Positions 63,854-64,000 of a stretch of DNA of 64,000 nucleotides are shown one piece after another. This DNA is from Piezodorus guildinii (lineage: Eukaryota; Arthropoda; Insecta; Hemiptera; Pentatomidae). The notes beneath the pieces are model-generated. The model was not told the origin of the DNA. It searched no databases and saw only the letters and a list, made by a program, of their open reading frames with translations. The position numbers and the translations under genes are program-made. Location of the stretch: contig CM041297.1 of NCBI GenBank assembly GCA_023052935.1, positions 7,290,827 through 7,354,826 of the forward strand, in the 5' to 3' direction. How positions within the stretch are numbered: position 1 is the stretch's first letter; every line of letters starts with the position of its first letter.

Positions 63854-64000
63854 GTGAGTAGCAAGTCAAAATCAAAAGAGCAATACTTTAAAAAATACAT
63901 GCAAATTATTACACAATGGTCTATTATTTACAAATAACTATATTAAGGTAGAACTGTTTAAAGGCAATTAAATAATATAATTAAAAGAAAAATGGCATAT
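63854..64000 (+). other. Start of the next host intron
   Basis: AT-rich sequence after donor GTGAGT; continues beyond the window. Confidence 0.6.

Overview
The window looks like AT-rich, intron- and repeat-dense nuclear DNA of an arthropod, most likely an insect. Evidence: mariner DD34D transposons, Jockey-, RTE-, I-, CR1- and R2-type non-LTR retrotransposons, Helitrons whose ends begin TCTATACTAATATTATAAAG and finish CAACAGCTAG, Penelope-like elements, tRNA-derived SINE heads, CCTAA-type motifs and GT-AG spliced coding exons. Nothing resembles a bacterial or organellar gene. I cannot name the species.

Host gene content is minimal. Two short GC-richer plus-strand exons, 51528-51608 and 63672-63853, have good splice sites, compatible phases and one open frame across the join. 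They appear to belong to one protein-coding gene whose 12,063-bp intron (51609-63671) is almost entirely transposon-derived. I do not recognise the protein.

Layout. 1-2955: degenerate I-group LINE (RT + RNase H). 3027-3920: first copy of an unnamed ~0.9 kb dispersed repeat (family R), seen again at 10196-12912, 37362-39062, 39525-40362, 40984-41650 and 49832-51236. Three copies host nested insertions: an I-like LINE in one and Helitrons in two. 5.2-9.4 kb: Jockey and RTE fragments and a TIR element. 12.9-16.7 kb: RNase H fragment, then a triplicated Jockey/SINE segment with ~111-bp minisatellite. 17306-25023: one 7.7-kb Penelope-like composite with a 14-bp target duplication, holding a truncated inverted copy, a nearly complete copy, and three hammerhead-ribozyme-like motifs. 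25-36 kb: mariner deletion derivatives, RTE, CR1-like and R2-like remnants and Jockey fragments. 37-42 kb: family R with a Helitron containing a LINE fragment. 43.4-45.4 kb: an interleaved X-Y-X'-Y' inverted-repeat structure. 46.3-49.4 kb: CR1-like LINE carrying a mariner with an open but catalytically incomplete ORF. 49.4-51.3 kb: G-rich tract, then family R with Helitron with mariner. 51.5-63.9 kb: host exons and intron, containing the best-preserved element, a 3.8-kb Jockey with intact 894-aa ORF2 and 11-bp target duplication.

Functionally, the only element with an intact-looking replication protein is the 53.9-57.7 kb Jockey. The Penelope composite is close but carries frameshifts. The mariners lack catalytic residues and would depend on a transposase from elsewhere. 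All coordinates of degenerate fragments are approximate, read by eye.
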